Shown here piece by piece: positions 1 through 8,534 of a DNA stretch of 32,475 nucleotides. The position numbers were made by a program, and so were the translations under genes. Where the stretch lies: contig SKNT01000011.1 in the NCBI GenBank assembly GCA_007120385.1, positions 1 through 32,475 of the forward strand. Direction: 5' to 3'. The notes under the pieces are model-generated. The model was not told the origin of the DNA, searched no databases, and saw only the letters and a list, made by a program, of their open reading frames with translations. How positions within the stretch are numbered: position 1 is the first letter of the stretch; each line of letters begins with the position of its first letter. This DNA is from Balneolales bacterium (GTDB taxonomy: Bacteria; Bacteroidota; Rhodothermia; Balneolales; Natronogracilivirgulaceae).

Positions 1-1
1 C

Positions 2-3000
2 TACCCGCTCGCCGGCATCAGCATGCCCGCCTGGCTGGCCGAAGGCACCGCCCAGTACATGCGCGAAGAGATCTACTACGACGACTGGGACAGCCACCGC
101 GACATGCTCCTGCGCACCCGCTTGCTCGACAGCACATGGCTCAGTCTCGAAAAAATGGGCACATTCAGCTCCAAAACCTCCCTGGAACGCGAGCTGGTCT
201 ACAACCAGGGCTTCGCCTTCACACGCTACCTGGCCGATCGCTTCGGCGAGCAGGCCATCGCCGACATCACCCGCGCCTTCAGCCGGCGCGGCATCTACGA
301 TGTACGCAAAGCCATACGGGACGCCACCGGCATCGACGGCCGCGAGGTTTTCGACGACTGGATCGAAGAACTCATGAAACAGTACACCCTCTTCGCCGAA
401 GGCCGCGAGCGCAACCCGTCCAACCGAACCTGGGTCGAACCGCTCGGCTTTTTCAATTTCCACCCATCCTGGCACCCCGACGGCAGCAGCATTTCCTACC
501 TCTCCAACAAATTCATGGACGGAGCGATGGTTTCGCTTTATACCGTGAGTACAGACAGGTTTGTGGATGCGGACACTCTTGTGGATGCGGATGGTGCTTC
601 AAACGCCCCAGACCGCCATTCACCGCATGAAATGGGAAACTGGCATGCCATGACCGGCAGCCCGGCCCATGCCACGAGCAGCCGACCGGCACATACCCCG
701 GGCACCAGAACATCGCACTCACTGAACAGCAGCGCGGGACATCCCGGGCACCCCCACGAATGCCACCTCGATTCTTCACCACTGCGCCGCCTGGAAACCT
801 CCTTCAGTATTGCCCCTGACGGCTCTCGCATTGCTTACAGCCGCAATCGCATCAACAGATACGGAGAAAACTACCGCGATCTCTACATCTTCGATCCTGA
901 ATCCGGCGACAGCAAACGGCTGACCTGGAGCATGCGACTCCAGGACCCCGCCTGGCATCCAGATGGAAAATTTCTGGCGGCGGGCAAGATCGAGGACGGA
1001 TCCATCAACCTCTTCCTCTTCGACCTGGAACAGGACTCGCTGATCCGCATCACGGATTTCCGGCACGGGGAGCAGCTCTACCGCCCCGTCTGGCATCCCG
1101 ACGGCAAAACCCTGTACACGGCTTACGCCGATACGGCCCACCGCGGAATCTACAGCATCTCGCTCGCCGATGAGCTAGCTGGCACCCCGCAACGCCATAC
1201 GATGACTCCCGTCCTGGCCGATCCAATAGTGGACTATCGCGATCCGGCCGTGAGCAGCGACGGACAATGGCTCTATTTCAGCGCCGACCATGGCGGCGTT
1301 TTCAATCTCTACCGAAAATCACTGGCTGACGGGTCCATCCGGCAACTCACAAACCTGATTGGCGGCGCCTTCATGCCCCAACCCCACCCTGATCCCGAAA
1401 AAGAAAAGCTGCTCTATTCCGAATACACCTCAGATGGCTACAAAATCGCGCTGCTGGATATTTCGGGAATGGAATTTCCGGAGTTTGCGATGGCTGCCGG
1501 AGTGCAAACGGAGAGCGCCGGGGAGGGCAGGGCCGCATCCACCCGAAACATTTACCACCTGAACCATTTCGACGATTCGGACATTGAACCGTTCACGGAT
1601 CACGCCACCGCCGTGACCGATACCGGGATCTATCACTTTCAGCTCCCGACACTCGGTTCGTCGCACGACAGGCAGTTTTACACTTATGAGGACCAGTTTA
1701 CCTCTTTTCAGTTCTATCCGGTGATCCGGTTCGACAATTACTCGCGCCTTCGGGGCAGCAACACCGATCTGCTTCGCGATGGCCGGATGGGCGATCTTGG
1801 CGCAAATCTCTGGCGTGATTCCAAGGTCGGCCTCTATTTCGCCTCACGCGAGATGCGCGAACGGCTGAGCATCTTCGGCGGGGCGCTGTTCGGCCCCGGA
1901 TCCCGTTCCAGTGACGGACTGAGCAACTTCTTCCGTCCCGGACGCCTCGTCAACCTCGACCGCGACCTATTCTTCGAAGTCGAATATGCCGGGCTGCCCT
2001 TCATCGAAAGGCACTGGTCGCCAACCATTTCCGTGGCATTTTTCAATATCCGCCGCAATGTCCAGGATGGGCTTCAGATTGAGGAATTCCCCTGCACGGC
2101 CTGCCTGCCCGATACCACTTCCGTTGACATCGCCTACAACATGTGGCAGGCGGAAGTAAACCTTATAAGCAAGATCAACCGGTGGAGCCTCCTGGAGCTG
2201 GGCTATTACTACAGCCCCTACCGCGTCTCGACAGACTCGTTCTTCTCGCGCGAATTCCGTCAGGAAGTCTCCGGATCCACATCGCGCTACTATATCGGTT
2301 CCACCTGGACCACCGCCTGGATCTTCGACCTCTCCCTGCCGGACCGGCACGGCGACATTGCCCCGCTCGGCTGGCGGGGACTGTTGCGCTACAGCTACGA
2401 ACCCAGCGAACTGCTTGACTCCTACGACATACGTGACGGCACGCTCGTACCCATTTACAACACTTACGACAACCATTCTGTGGAAGCGGACCTGCGGGTC
2501 GGCTTCGAGTTGCGAAAACAGCGGTTTAATCTCCGATCCCGCTTCTTCACCTATTTTGACGGTCCAGACGAATTCTTCTACCTGGATTACATCGGCGGCA
2601 TGATCGGCATGCGCAGCTACCCGTTCTTTGCCCTGGGCGGAACCACCACCGCATACTCAACGCTTTCGTGGTTCGTGCCGCTCAAGACCGACATCTACCG
2701 CCAGATGGGCCGCCTGACCATGGACAAGGTCTTCCTGCGCCTGTTTGCCGAAGCCGGCAACGGCTGGGGGGGGCCGCTTGACATCGGAAATAACATAAAA
2801 ACCGGTGTCGGCGCCGAACTACGGGTCGGCATGAACTCCTACTACTTCTTCCCCACCAGCTTCTTCATCAGCAGCGCTTATGGATTCAATTCATACGATT
2901 TACAGCTGCCTGATGCGTTTATAACGGAAACCCCAACCGGAAGAGTCACCTACGGCAACCAGATTTTGATTAACTTCGGCATTCTCTTCGATTTCGAATT

Positions 3001-3004
3001 CTGA
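2..3004 (+). CDS. Gluzincin-like / TolB-type beta-propeller / outer-membrane beta-barrel protein (5' end missing)
   Basis: The frame is open from base 2, before the first ATG at 23, so the gene starts outside the window. The visible start reads PAWLAEGTAQYM, which resembles the segment carrying the third zinc ligand (the Glu of EG) in M1-like gluzincin or peptidase-MA domains; the HExxH would lie upstream. Counting from the ATG at 23, WD40-like TolB/PD40 blades follow at about residues 143-480 (SWHPDG, IAPDGS, AWHPDG, VWHPDG, SSDGQW). From about 590 to the end come alternating aromatic strands ending in FGILFDFEF, typical of an outer-membrane barrel whose last residue is Phe. A His/Ser/Pro-rich insert interrupts the propeller at about residues 176-255. 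The protein is probably a surface or outer-membrane factor; substrate and activity are unknown. The next gene begins 37 bases downstream. Confidence 0.75.
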   Translation, partial: YPLAGISMPAWLAEGTAQYMREEIYYDDWDSHRDMLLRTRLLDSTWLSLEKMGTFSSKTSLERELVYNQGFAFTRYLADRFGEQAIADITRAFSRRGIYDVRKAIRDATGIDGREVFDDWIEELMKQYTLFAEGRERNPSNRTWVEPLGFFNFHPSWHPDGSSISYLSNKFMDGAMVSLYTVSTDRFVDADTLVDADGASNAPDRHSPHEMGNWHAMTGSPAHATSSRPAHTPGTRTSHSLNSSAGHPGHPHECHLDSSPLRRLETSFSIAPDGSRIAYSRNRINRYGENYRDLYIFDPESGDSKRLTWSMRLQDPAWHPDGKFLAAGKIEDGSINLFLFDLEQDSLIRITDFRHGEQLYRPVWHPDGKTLYTAYADTAHRGIYSISLADELAGTPQRHTMTPVLADPIVDYRDPAVSSDGQWLYFSADHGGVFNLYRKSLADGSIRQLTNLIGGAFMPQPHPDPEKEKLLYSEYTSDGYKIALLDISGMEFPEFAMAAGVQTESAGEGRAASTRNIYHLNHFDDSDIEPFTDHATAVTDTGIYHFQLPTLGSSHDRQFYTYEDQFTSFQFYPVIRFDNYSRLRGSNTDLLRDGRMGDLGANLWRDSKVGLYFASREMRERLSIFGGALFGPGSRSSDGLSNFFRPGRLVNLDRDLFFEVEYAGLPFIERHWSPTISVAFFNIRRNVQDGLQIEEFPCTACLPDTTSVDIAYNMWQAEVNLISKINRWSLLELGYYYSPYRVSTDSFFSREFRQEVSGSTSRYYIGSTWTTAWIFDLSLPDRHGDIAPLGWRGLLRYSYEPSELLDSYDIRDGTLVPIYNTYDNHSVEADLRVGFELRKQRFNLRSRFFTYFDGPDEFFYLDYIGGMIGMRSYPFFALGGTTTAYSTLSWFVPLKTDIYRQMGRLTMDKVFLRLFAEAGNGWGGPLDIGNNIKTGVGAELRVGMNSYYFFPTSFFISSAYGFNSYDLQLPDAFITETPTGRVTYGNQILINFGILFDFEF
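561..596 (+). repeat. 18-bp tandem duplication inside the first gene
   Basis: TTGTGGATGCGGA occurs at 561-573 and again at 579-591, an 18-base period that keeps the frame and encodes VDADTL then VDADGA. It lies at the start of the low-complexity insert between propeller blades, which fits growth of that insert by local duplication. Confidence 0.7.
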
Positions 3005-3041
3005 CGGATAGCCCGTCTGCGAGTCATCTAACCAGATCACC

Positions 3042-4223
3042 ATGATGTTCAGGGATGTTTTTTTGAAACGAACCGGATTCTTTCATCGGCCAGCCAGCCG
3101 CCGCACCGTGTTTACCGCCCTGCTCGGCCTGGCAGTTCTATCGCTCATGTCCGGTTCGCTCCGGGCAGAACCCAATGCACCGGAGGCGAAGCCTAATCAG
3201 GTCACCGCACTCTTCGGCACAGAGACTTACCTACCAGCAACAATCCTGCTGGACGAGTGGGCAGCCCCCTCCTTCCGCAGCCTTAACTCAGCATCGAAAT
3301 CCTACCTTTTGCGGGATGACCGCACAAAGGAACCCGTTTCGCATCAAACCGTGACGCCTTCCGATCTCCGGTTGTCGCCTGTCCTGCCCGGACCACGATA
3401 CATCACGGCGTCCGACATGAACAACAATGGCTGGAACTCCGGCTTCATGCACACCCTGAGCACCAACCCCGGCTATGCCTTCCTGGCTTCGGCCGTAATT
3501 CCCGGTCTGGGCCAGGCGGCCAACAGGCAATGGTGGAAAACGGCCCTCTTTGTAGCCGTGGAAGCAACCGCCATCGGTGTCTACATCCACCGGGAAAACC
3601 GCGGACGCGACGGGGAGCGCTACTATGAGGAGTTCGGAAACGAAAACTGGAGTGTCGTCGCATATGCTCAGTTTCTGGTGGAGAAACACGGAAATCAGCA
3701 CGGAAAATCGTTCCGGGATCTGCTGACGGATGAAGGAATAAACCTCTACAGGGATGGTGAAGATCCATTCGGGGGGATCCAGCCGGCATTCGACATTAAC
3801 GTGGACTGGGACATCATCAACATCAACGCTCTGCGCCAGGCCGAACGCAACAGCTTCTATGGCACCGGTTTCGCCTTTTCACATGACCTGCCGGACTACG
3901 GCTCACAGCAGTACTACGAACTGATGAGCAAGTACTTCCAGTTCGGTCCGGGCTGGCGGGAGTGGTTTCACAACGATCCCGGCAGATTCAGCATAGACGA
4001 CGGCATCATGCCTGAACAGTTCTGGTACCATGCCCAGGTCGGTTTCGATTTCAATGACGACCTGAGCGTTGCCCGGAACATGCTGACCCTGCTTGTCACC
4101 AACCACTTCGTTGCCGCTTTTGATGCCTATTTCACTCAAAAGCTCCGGGCCGCACGCATGCAGCCAACGGCATCCATGGAATACGGTCTGCGCCCAACAA
4201 TCGGAATGCAGTTACGTTTTTAA
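3042..4223 (+). CDS. DUF5683-like secreted or membrane protein
   Basis: This 393-residue protein has a basic N-terminus and a hydrophobic stretch at about residues 25-42 ending SLRA, a likely signal peptide or anchor. Around residues 140-182 it reads NPGYAFLASAVIPGLGQ followed by NRQWWKTALFVAVEA. The motif of small residues, PGLGQ, then N and WWK matches the core of the DUF5683 family of Bacteroidota, whose function is unknown. The C-terminal half (about 195-393) is rich in aromatic and acidic residues and ends GMQLRF, a strand-like end that could be envelope associated. ATG codons at 3042 and 3045 are both possible; no clear Shine-Dalgarno is seen. It sits 37 bases after the barrel gene and 24 bases before the PASTA gene, so co-transcription is plausible. 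The family assignment is from the motif only. Confidence 0.6.
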   Translation: MMFRDVFLKRTGFFHRPASRRTVFTALLGLAVLSLMSGSLRAEPNAPEAKPNQVTALFGTETYLPATILLDEWAAPSFRSLNSASKSYLLRDDRTKEPVSHQTVTPSDLRLSPVLPGPRYITASDMNNNGWNSGFMHTLSTNPGYAFLASAVIPGLGQAANRQWWKTALFVAVEATAIGVYIHRENRGRDGERYYEEFGNENWSVVAYAQFLVEKHGNQHGKSFRDLLTDEGINLYRDGEDPFGGIQPAFDINVDWDIININALRQAERNSFYGTGFAFSHDLPDYGSQQYYELMSKYFQFGPGWREWFHNDPGRFSIDDGIMPEQFWYHAQVGFDFNDDLSVARNMLTLLVTNHFVAAFDAYFTQKLRAARMQPTASMEYGLRPTIGMQLRF

Positions 4224-4247
4224 GAAAAAGCAAGTAACTTCCATACC

Positions 4248-5120
4248 ATGAATAACATCTTCCGATTTATCTACCTTTTTTTCACGGACCGCAAGCTCTA
4301 TTACCTGCTTGCCGGGCTTATTTTGTTCAGTGGGATTGCCCTGATTGCCATGGACCGCGTCATCATGCCGGCATATACAAAGTACGGCCATGGCATCACG
4401 GTACCCGATATCACACGAATGCCACTGGACGAGGCAGCTGCCATTCTCGAATCACGCGGCCTTCGTCACGAACTGGCTGCAAAAAGATCCAATGAGGCCT
4501 TCCCCCCCGACTTTGTGGTTGATCAGACCCCCAACGCAGGAATGATCGTCAAACCGAACCGAAAAATCTACATAACGATCAACACCACGACCACCCCCAC
4601 AGTGGTCGTTCCGGAAGTGCAGGACCTGTCCCTGCGCAACGCCACAATTCAGCTGCAAAACTCCGGACTGCAGCTCGGAAACGTTACCTATGAATCGTCC
4701 CGGTTCCGAAACAGTGTTTTACGCCAGTCCATCCCTTCAGGACGGCGTGTCGACCAGCACACCACCATCGATCTCATTGTAGGCGACGGACTTGGCAACG
4801 TGATGGTCCGCGTGCCCGATGTGAGCAACATGCACCTGACAAAAGCCCAGAACGCCCTTCTTGAAGCAGGGCTGAATGTGGGCACCATCCAGTTCCAACC
4901 GACCGACCGGGTTGCCCCCAATACAGTACTCCGGTATGCCCCCGACGATCAGCCCAATGTATATGAAGGAACCCCCATCGACCTGATTGTTTCTGTAAGC
5001 CGGAGCGAAGACGAAGAAGAGGAAACCGGCCCGCTTATCATCGACGAATCGGACCGTGATAACGACAACCAGCCCGAGTCCGATATTGAAATCGACCCGG
5101 ACCGGTTCCAGGATCAATGA
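4248..5120 (+). CDS. PASTA-domain membrane protein
   Basis: The 290-residue protein has a short cytoplasmic N-terminus, one membrane helix (about residues 18-36) and an extracytoplasmic part with three PASTA repeats at about 51-112, 118-180 and 188-250. Each repeat shows the hallmark pattern: a VPDI/VPEV/VPDV start, an amphipathic helix (LDEAAAILESRGL, LRNATIQLQNSGL, LTKAQNALLEAGL), then a strand ending in ITI or IDLIV. The tail from about 253 is very acidic (EDEEEETG, DESDRDNDN). PASTA domains bind muropeptides or cell-wall polymers in Ser/Thr kinases and PBPs; here there is no kinase or transpeptidase domain, so a structural or sensing role at the cell wall is inferred. It is followed 42 bases later by rpe. 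Confidence 0.88.
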   Translation: MNNIFRFIYLFFTDRKLYYLLAGLILFSGIALIAMDRVIMPAYTKYGHGITVPDITRMPLDEAAAILESRGLRHELAAKRSNEAFPPDFVVDQTPNAGMIVKPNRKIYITINTTTTPTVVVPEVQDLSLRNATIQLQNSGLQLGNVTYESSRFRNSVLRQSIPSGRRVDQHTTIDLIVGDGLGNVMVRVPDVSNMHLTKAQNALLEAGLNVGTIQFQPTDRVAPNTVLRYAPDDQPNVYEGTPIDLIVSVSRSEDEEEETGPLIIDESDRDNDNQPESDIEIDPDRFQDQ

Positions 5121-5162
5121 CACCCTCCCCTTAATGAGAAGAAAAGCACCAAATCCGACATT

Positions 5163-5864
5163 ATGAACGATTTGTTTCAAAGCCCTTTGCCAATTATCGC
5201 ACCCTCCATCCTGGCGGCTGATTTCCGTCATCTTGAGAAGGACATCAGCCAGGCCGTGCAGGGGGGAGCCCCATGGATCCACTGCGATATCATGGATGGC
5301 CACTTCGTTCCGAATATCAGCTTCGGTCCGGCCATGGTTAAAACCGTGCGCAGCATCACCGATGCCTTTCTGGATGTGCATCTCATGATAAGCGAACCGG
5401 ACCGCTACATTGCCGATTTTGCCAGGGCAGGCGCCAACCTGATCACTGTTCACATTGAAACCTGCAACCATATCAACCGCACCCTGCAGCAGATCCGGGA
5501 ACACGGTTGCCTCACCGGCGTGGCCGTCAACCCGGGAACAGCCCTGTCTACCCTCAGAGCCATCCTTCACGAGGTCGATCTGGTGCTGATCATGACCGTA
5601 AATCCCGGTTTTGGCGGACAAAAATTCATCGACTACAGTTACGATAGACTGCGTGCCATGCGCCTTGTCCGTGAAGAAATACAGAGTAATTTCTACATTG
5701 AAGTAGATGGCGGTGTCGGACGAAGCAATGCCCGTGATATTGCCGATGCCGGTGCCGATATACTTGTTGCAGGCAGCAGTGTCTTCGGCAGCAGTGATAT
5801 CCCTGCCGAAGTCAAGGCCCTCCGGAATGATGCGGCCTCAGGATATCGTTCCATGTATGTATAA
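5163..5864 (+). CDS. rpe: Ribulose-phosphate 3-epimerase
   Basis: This enzyme interconverts D-ribulose 5-phosphate and D-xylulose 5-phosphate in the pentose phosphate pathway, in the cytoplasm. The 233-residue TIM barrel carries all family motifs: APSILAADF (residues 13-21), HCDIMDGHFVPN (40-51) with metal ligands His40 and Asp42, DVHLMI with His73, NPGFGGQ (147-153), and VDGGV with Asp182 as second catalytic acid. Length is slightly above the usual 215-225. The ATG at 5163 follows an AGAAGAAAAG stretch that is a weak ribosome binding site. It is the fourth of seven consecutive plus-strand genes; phoH starts 21 bases after its stop. Confidence 0.96.
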   Translation: MNDLFQSPLPIIAPSILAADFRHLEKDISQAVQGGAPWIHCDIMDGHFVPNISFGPAMVKTVRSITDAFLDVHLMISEPDRYIADFARAGANLITVHIETCNHINRTLQQIREHGCLTGVAVNPGTALSTLRAILHEVDLVLIMTVNPGFGGQKFIDYSYDRLRAMRLVREEIQSNFYIEVDGGVGRSNARDIADAGADILVAGSSVFGSSDIPAEVKALRNDAASGYRSMYV

Positions 5865-5885
5865 CCAGGAATCCAAACCATCACT

Positions 5886-6929
5886 TTGAACATTATCGCA
5901 ACGCAGACACAATCACAGGAAACCAAATCCATATTCATCGACCATGTGGATCCGGTCGTGGTCCTTGGTCTGAACGACCGCATCCTGAAACAGATCGATG
6001 AGTCCTTTGAACAGAGCAAACTGACCGTTCGTGGAAACGAAATCAAAGTCACCGGTCCACCCGAGCAGTTCGAAGCCATCGAAGCCATCGTCAAGGAACT
6101 GATCCGCCTGGCCCGTCGCAACGGCGCTGTAACCGAAAATGACCTGGCCACACTGCTGGCACTGCAAAAAAGCGACCGTCTGCTCAGGCAGGTGACCATA
6201 TCCCCCGATGAGACCCTGCTTTATACCACAACAGGCGCACCGGTCATCGCCCGGACTCCCAACCAGAAAGTGATTGTCCAGGCATGCAATGAAAACGACA
6301 TCGTATTTACCATCGGTCCCGCCGGTACCGGCAAAACCTACACGTCGGTTGCCCTGGCCGTACGCGCCCTCAAAGAACGCCAGGTTAAGAAAATAGTGCT
6401 GGTACGCCCTGCTGTTGAAGCCGGTGAAAGCCTGGGATTCCTGCCCGGCAACCTGCGGGAGAAAATCGACCCCTATCTGCGCCCCCTTTATGACGCACTC
6501 GAGGAGATGATGGATTACGACAAACTCGAGATGAATCTAAACAAGAACATCATCGAAATAGCCCCGCTTGCCTACATGCGCGGCCGCACGCTCAATAACG
6601 CTTTCGTGATCCTGGATGAGGCCCAGAATGCCACCCAAACCCAGATGAAGATGTTCCTGACCCGCCTGGGTGTCAACAGCAAGGCCATCATTACCGGCGA
6701 CCTCACCCAGACCGACCTTCCAAAAAGCCAGCATTCCGGACTCAAGACCATCCAGCACATCCTCGAAAGAATCAAAGGCATCGCCTTTGTGTACCTGGAT
6801 CAGAACGACGTCGTTCGCCACAAGCTGATCCGCGATATCATCGAGGCCTATGACCGTTACGAAGAGAAGATGGAAAAAAAAGAGCTGGAGATGAAAGAAG
6901 CCGCATCGGAGAAGAAAGGAGGAGAATGA
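5886..6929 (+). CDS. phoH: PhoH-like ATPase (TTG start)
   Basis: PhoH-family proteins are cytoplasmic P-loop ATPases linked to RNA metabolism and ribosome maturation (the YbeZ branch, usually partnered with YbeY). The 347-residue sequence has a KH-like N-terminus (about 20-75), Walker A GPAGTGKT at 144-151, VRPAVEAGESLGFLPG at about 173-188, Walker B VILDEAQ at 241-247 and the family segment ITGDLTQ. The C-terminus (about 325-347) is a Lys/Glu-rich charged tail. No ATG occurs in frame before the middle of the protein, so TTG at 5886 is the likely start, with AGGA about 15 bases upstream. Its last four bases (ATGA) overlap the start of the next gene, indicating translational coupling. No ybeY is seen in the window. 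Confidence 0.92.
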   Translation: MNIIATQTQSQETKSIFIDHVDPVVVLGLNDRILKQIDESFEQSKLTVRGNEIKVTGPPEQFEAIEAIVKELIRLARRNGAVTENDLATLLALQKSDRLLRQVTISPDETLLYTTTGAPVIARTPNQKVIVQACNENDIVFTIGPAGTGKTYTSVALAVRALKERQVKKIVLVRPAVEAGESLGFLPGNLREKIDPYLRPLYDALEEMMDYDKLEMNLNKNIIEIAPLAYMRGRTLNNAFVILDEAQNATQTQMKMFLTRLGVNSKAIITGDLTQTDLPKSQHSGLKTIQHILERIKGIAFVYLDQNDVVRHKLIRDIIEAYDRYEEKMEKKELEMKEAASEKKGGE

Positions 6930-7717
6930 TTGCCGCGCTATTCGAGGGTACGTACACCGTTGGCGAAGCGCGCATATTTGTGCCGATATCACGCGACCAG
7001 CCACCCCGGAAGGGCGAGTTCAAGCTGGGAATCAATCCGTTCCTGATCCGGAGCGATTCGCTGACGGCCCTGATCGATGCCGGCCTGGGACCTTTCAGCA
7101 AAAAGGACCACTACAGCATCATCACAAAGAACCTGTCACGCCATAACCTGACACCCGAAGATATCCGGCATGTCTTTTGCAGCCACGCCCACCTGGACCA
7201 TGTCGGCGGCCTCCTCAGCGAACGCTACGGCACCTTTGATGTAACCTTTCCCAACGCCAGCATCTGGATATCCGGCGCGGACTGGCAGCGCTTTGTGGAA
7301 GAGGCTGACCGGAAAGACAGGCACGAAGTCCTCCGCTGGGCCATCTATCTGGAAACACATGCCAATCTGCGTTTCATTGAAAACGGAGCGCCGGAGCCGG
7401 AGGAGATCACCATGGTAACCACCGGCGGCCATACCGAATTCCACCAGGCAATCCTGTATAATAACGGTTCCGAAAAGGCCATGATGCTTGGTGATGTGCT
7501 GGGGAGGCCCGAGGCCATCAACCGGAAATTCGTGGCCAAATTCGATCACGACGGAAAAAAAAGTCAGGCCGTTCGCGAAGAGTATTTGCGAAAAGCATTG
7601 AACGAGGATTACCTTGTCCTGACATATCACGGCTGTAACACCGCCATGGCAAGATTGAAAGATTATGACGAAAAAAGAGGGTACGATGTCGAACACATCA
7701 CCGATGGAATGGTCTGA
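6926..7717 (+). CDS. Metallo-beta-lactamase-fold hydrolase
   Basis: This 263-residue protein carries the metal site of the MBL superfamily: CSHAHLDHVGG with His87, His89, Asp91 and His92, then His169 in GGHTEFH, Asp190 in LGDVLG and His235 in TYHG. This complete set predicts a dinuclear hydrolase; the length and order of motifs resemble the lactonase/quorum-quenching-like group of small MBL proteins, but the substrate cannot be read from sequence. There is no signal peptide, so it should be cytoplasmic. Its start overlaps the phoH stop (ATGA) and its 3' end overlaps the phosphorylase gene by 32 bases, so it is a middle gene of a tightly packed operon. AGGAGG-like purines just before the ATG (AAAGGAGGAGA, inside phoH) make a strong ribosome binding site. 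Confidence 0.88.
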   Translation: MIAALFEGTYTVGEARIFVPISRDQPPRKGEFKLGINPFLIRSDSLTALIDAGLGPFSKKDHYSIITKNLSRHNLTPEDIRHVFCSHAHLDHVGGLLSERYGTFDVTFPNASIWISGADWQRFVEEADRKDRHEVLRWAIYLETHANLRFIENGAPEPEEITMVTTGGHTEFHQAILYNNGSEKAMMLGDVLGRPEAINRKFVAKFDHDGKKSQAVREEYLRKALNEDYLVLTYHGCNTAMARLKDYDEKRGYDVEHITDGMV

Positions 7718-8534
7718 TGCAATTGTAGAACAGGCTGCCGGCCTGCTTCGGGGCAAAGGCGTTAACAACCCGGACGCCACCATCATTCTGGGTTCCGGAC
7801 TTGGCAAATTCACCAGTGCCATTTCTGACCCCATTGTGGTCCCCTACTCCGAAATTCCGGGATTCCCGGAGACAGGTGTAGCCGGACACGATGGCGCACT
7901 CTATTTCGGAAGGGTTGGCAGCCGGAAGATTCTCGCATGGTCCGGACGATTCCACCATTATGAAGGCCATCCGTTTGAACGAACGGTACTTCCGGTCCAG
8001 GTTGCCGCTGCGCTGGGCTGCAACGTAATGATTGTCACCAATGCTGCCGGCGGCATCAACTTCCGTTTTCGCGTCGGCGACCTGATGCTCATCGACGATA
8101 TCATCAGCCTGCCGGTACGCGTAAACCCGCACACACAACGCTTCCGCCACCGTTATGCCAACGACGACCTGGTCAACAAGGTGACGCAGCTTGCCGCCAT
8201 AGCCGGAATCGCGGTCACCCGGGGAACCTACCTCTACGCCAAAGGTCCCACCTACGAAACCAAAGCCGAAATCCGCGCTTTCCGCGTCATGGGCGCCGAT
8301 GCCGTGGGTATGTCCACCGCCGCGGAACTCAATGAGGCCATCCGGCTTGAAATGACCTGCCTGGGCGTCTCCCTCATCACCAATCTGGCCACCGGGGTCA
8401 GCAAGAAAAAACTGGACCACAGCGAAATCGCCGAAGCAGCTTCCCTGAGGGAAAAAGACCTTCTGGAACTGATCACCCGCATCCTCTCCGACCCGGACAC
8501 CCCCCTCTACATGCCGGAGTACCGTTTCAGATAA
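7686..8534 (+). CDS. punA: Purine nucleoside phosphorylase (trimeric type)
   Basis: The enzyme cleaves purine (2'-deoxy)ribonucleosides with phosphate to free base and (deoxy)ribose 1-phosphate in salvage. Motifs, numbered from the ATG at 7686: ILGSGLG (34-40), GRFHHYEGH (87-95), TNAAGGIN (118-125), GPTYETKAE (187-195), VGMSTAAE (207-214) and ITNLATGVS (231-239). Glu191, Met209 and Asn233 have the same spacing as human PNP Glu201, Met219 and Asn243, supporting the 6-oxopurine-specific trimeric class. The ATG at 7686 is preferred because AGAGGG lies just upstream; ATG at 7665 or 7707 is possible. The start lies within the end of the hydrolase gene, and the 3' end overlaps the opposite-strand photolyase by 28 bases. 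Confidence 0.93.
   Translation: MSNTSPMEWSDAIVEQAAGLLRGKGVNNPDATIILGSGLGKFTSAISDPIVVPYSEIPGFPETGVAGHDGALYFGRVGSRKILAWSGRFHHYEGHPFERTVLPVQVAAALGCNVMIVTNAAGGINFRFRVGDLMLIDDIISLPVRVNPHTQRFRHRYANDDLVNKVTQLAAIAGIAVTRGTYLYAKGPTYETKAEIRAFRVMGADAVGMSTAAELNEAIRLEMTCLGVSLITNLATGVSKKKLDHSEIAEAASLREKDLLELITRILSDPDTPLYMPEYRFR

Noticed and set aside
4737-5621. A 294-residue minus-strand frame opposite the PASTA and rpe genes
   Set aside because: It spans two well-supported plus-strand genes and the gap between them, so it is a chance frame.
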